Position numbers and translations under genes: made by a program
Assembly: GCA_026786335.1 (NCBI GenBank)
Contig: JAJAYG010000237.1
Location: forward strand, 1 to 6,295
Direction: 5' to 3'
DNA: 6,295 bases
Origin: Chitinophagales bacterium
GTDB lineage: Bacteria; Bacteroidota; Bacteroidia; Chitinophagales; UBA10324
Notes under the pieces: model-generated
What the model saw: the letters and a program-made list of their open reading frames with translations, nothing else
Database searches by the model: none
Told to the model about the DNA's origin: nothing
Shown here: piece after piece, positions 5,121-6,295 of the stretch
How positions within the stretch are numbered: the first letter of the stretch is position 1
Layout of the letters: each line of letters opens with the position of its first letter

Positions 5121-5621
5121 ATGAAATTAAGGTCAATATTTCTGAGCGTTTTTCTTTTGAATCTTAGCATTTCCTGTATTGCACAAGTGAACGATGCTGC
5201 ATTCAATTCAATGCTTAAGAATTTGCTTTCACATTCGGTTAAGGAGATTTCTGTAAAAGATGCAGCAAACAAAAAAGGAGTTTTGTTTCTTGATGCAAGA
5301 GAAATTGAAGAATATAAAGTGAGCCATCTAAAGAATGCCGCGAACGTAGGCTACAATAAGTTTGATATTGCGTGCATGAAATCAGTTTCAAAAGAACAGC
5401 CGATAATTGTTTATTGCTCTGTTGGCTACCGCAGCGAAAAAATAAGTGAGAAATTGTTTGATGCCGGATTTAAAAACGTTCAAAATCTTTACGGCGGAAT
5501 TTTCGAATGGGTAAATGAAGGAAATGTTGTTTATGATTCGGCGGGTAAACCAACTTCATCTGTACATGCTTATGATCACTCATGGGGTACATGGCTTAAA
5601 AAAGGAGATAAGGTTTATTGA
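5121..5621 (+). CDS. Exported single-domain rhodanese-like protein
   Basis: A 166-residue protein with a signal peptide (about 1-21, hydrophobic core FLSVFLLNLSISCIA, followed by Q22), so it should act in the periplasm. Cys19 within LSISC could alternatively anchor it as a lipoprotein, but the lipobox is poor. The rhodanese domain spans about 42-135: GVLFLDAREIEEYKVSHLKNAANV (53-76, with the DAR turn and the HLKNA motif), then IVYCSVGYRS (96-105) with active-site Cys99 and the six-residue loop S100-S105. GGIFEWVNEG (125-134) is the conserved end. The intact Cys supports a persulfide-carrying sulfurtransferase; the physiological sulfur donor is unknown. A longer in-frame start at 5058 lies inside the tRNA and would put 21 polar residues before the signal peptide, so 5121 is chosen. 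The gene begins 21 bases after the tRNA without a clear promoter of its own, so readthrough from the tRNA promoter is plausible. Confidence 0.92.
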   Translation: MKLRSIFLSVFLLNLSISCIAQVNDAAFNSMLKNLLSHSVKEISVKDAANKKGVLFLDAREIEEYKVSHLKNAANVGYNKFDIACMKSVSKEQPIIVYCSVGYRSEKISEKLFDAGFKNVQNLYGGIFEWVNEGNVVYDSAGKPTSSVHAYDHSWGTWLKKGDKVY

Positions 5622-5677
5622 ATTTTAAAGCTCACTCAATTCCAATTTTATAATTTCAATTTTTAAAAGCTACATCA

Positions 5678-6295
5678 ATGAAACAGCTGATTCTTTTTTC
5701 ATTTATGGTTTTGTTTGCAACTGAAATACAAGCACAACAAAAAAAAAATATTACAAGTGATCAGGCATTTCGGTATGCCGAACCAAGACTTTATAAATCT
5801 CCTCCTGCATTTGAGTGGCTTGATGCTTCGCATTATCTTATGCAAAGAGTTGATGGAAATGAAAGTGAGAACAAACAGTTTGTTGTTGATGCAAATAATG
5901 GGAAGTCGATTGAATCAACTGATGATATTTTAAAAAAATATGCTAAGCCCTCACAAAAAGAAATTATTTCTAAAGAAAATGATTTGTACTTAAAGGATGG
6001 TGATGTTGAAACAAGGCTAACCAATGATGCTGCCGAAGAAAAAAATGCAACGCTGTCACCCGATAATAAATTTGTTGCCTTCACCAAGAACAATAACCTT
6101 TTTACCATTGAACTTTCAACAAAAAAAATAAATCAACTTACCAATGATGGCAGCGATGTAATTCTCAATGGATATTTGAGTTGGGTTTATATGGAGGAAA
6201 TTCTGGGGCGGTCAACACGTTATAAGGCATTTTGGTGGAGTCCTGATAGTAAGATGCTTTCATTTTACCGCACTGATGATTCACCTGTTCCCATA
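5678..6295 (+). CDS. Secreted dipeptidyl-peptidase IV family protein (S9), N-terminal part, cut by window edge
   Basis: The frame from ATG 5678 stays open to the last base, giving 206 residues of a protein that normally exceeds 700. A signal peptide (1-19, MKQLILFSFM...IQA, cleaved before Q20) directs it to the periplasm or outside. The remainder belongs to the beta-propeller of peptidase family S9B: repeats such as NATLSPDNKFVAFTKNNNLF (123-142) and AFWWSPDSKMLSFYRTDDSPVP (184-205). WVYMEEI (169-175) aligns with the WVYEEE segment of DPP-IV, placing E173-E174 at the double-Glu motif that holds the substrate's free N-terminus. That supports an exo-dipeptidase acting on X-Pro/X-Ala peptides. 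The catalytic Ser-Asp-His domain is beyond the window. The start lies 56 bases after the rhodanese stop with no clear promoter, so the two may be co-transcribed. Confidence 0.93.
   Translation, partial: MKQLILFSFMVLFATEIQAQQKKNITSDQAFRYAEPRLYKSPPAFEWLDASHYLMQRVDGNESENKQFVVDANNGKSIESTDDILKKYAKPSQKEIISKENDLYLKDGDVETRLTNDAAEEKNATLSPDNKFVAFTKNNNLFTIELSTKKINQLTNDGSDVILNGYLSWVYMEEILGRSTRYKAFWWSPDSKMLSFYRTDDSPVPI

Noticed and set aside
5622..5677. Intrinsic terminator between the rhodanese and peptidase genes
   Set aside because: The region is AT-rich with short direct repeats (TTTTAAAGCT-like), but no inverted repeat with a T-run was found.
5833..6108. Minus-strand open frame of 91 codons opposite the peptidase gene, and a plus-strand frame at 5715-5933
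   Set aside because: Both overlap the continuous DPP-IV-like frame that has a signal peptide and family motifs.

Overview
The window looks like chromosomal DNA from a free-living member of the Bacteroidota. The DNA is AT-rich and start codons lack clear Shine-Dalgarno sequences. Four or more sites match the Bacteroidota promoter element TAnnTTTG, and export signals end in the xAQ style. The gene content also fits: surE and lpxB separated by a small membrane protein, a DUF4920-type lipoprotein, a two-domain universal stress protein and a secreted DPP-IV-like peptidase. I cannot resolve the order or family; Chitinophagales or Sphingobacteriales would be reasonable guesses.

Layout. 1-602 (minus) is the N-terminal 200 residues of a universal stress protein that runs off the left edge. 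603-763 is a divergent promoter region. 764-1210 (plus) is a small lipoprotein of the DUF4920 type. 1215-2183 (minus, convergent with it) encodes an unusual protein built almost wholly of five tandem zinc-finger repeats. 2184-2796 is a 613-base gene-free stretch holding several GC-rich palindromes, including a REP/BIME-like inverted pair of bulged hairpins. 2797-5004 is a tight three-gene operon: surE, a three-helix membrane protein and lpxB, with overlapping reading frames. 5026-5099 is tRNA-Ala(GGC) with its own promoter. 5121-5621 is an exported rhodanese-domain protein. From 5678 to the right edge is the N-terminal part of a secreted DPP-IV family peptidase.

How the parts relate. Most genes are ordinary housekeeping or envelope genes: lipid A synthesis (lpxB), nucleotide phosphatase (surE), stress response (usp), and periplasmic sulfur-transfer and peptide-degradation functions. 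The accessory-looking part is 1215-2796, where the five-repeat zinc-finger gene lies beside a cluster of palindromes. The second-look items concentrate there. I see no CRISPR array, no transposase and no recognisable defence system; the link between the zinc-finger gene and the palindromes is only adjacency.
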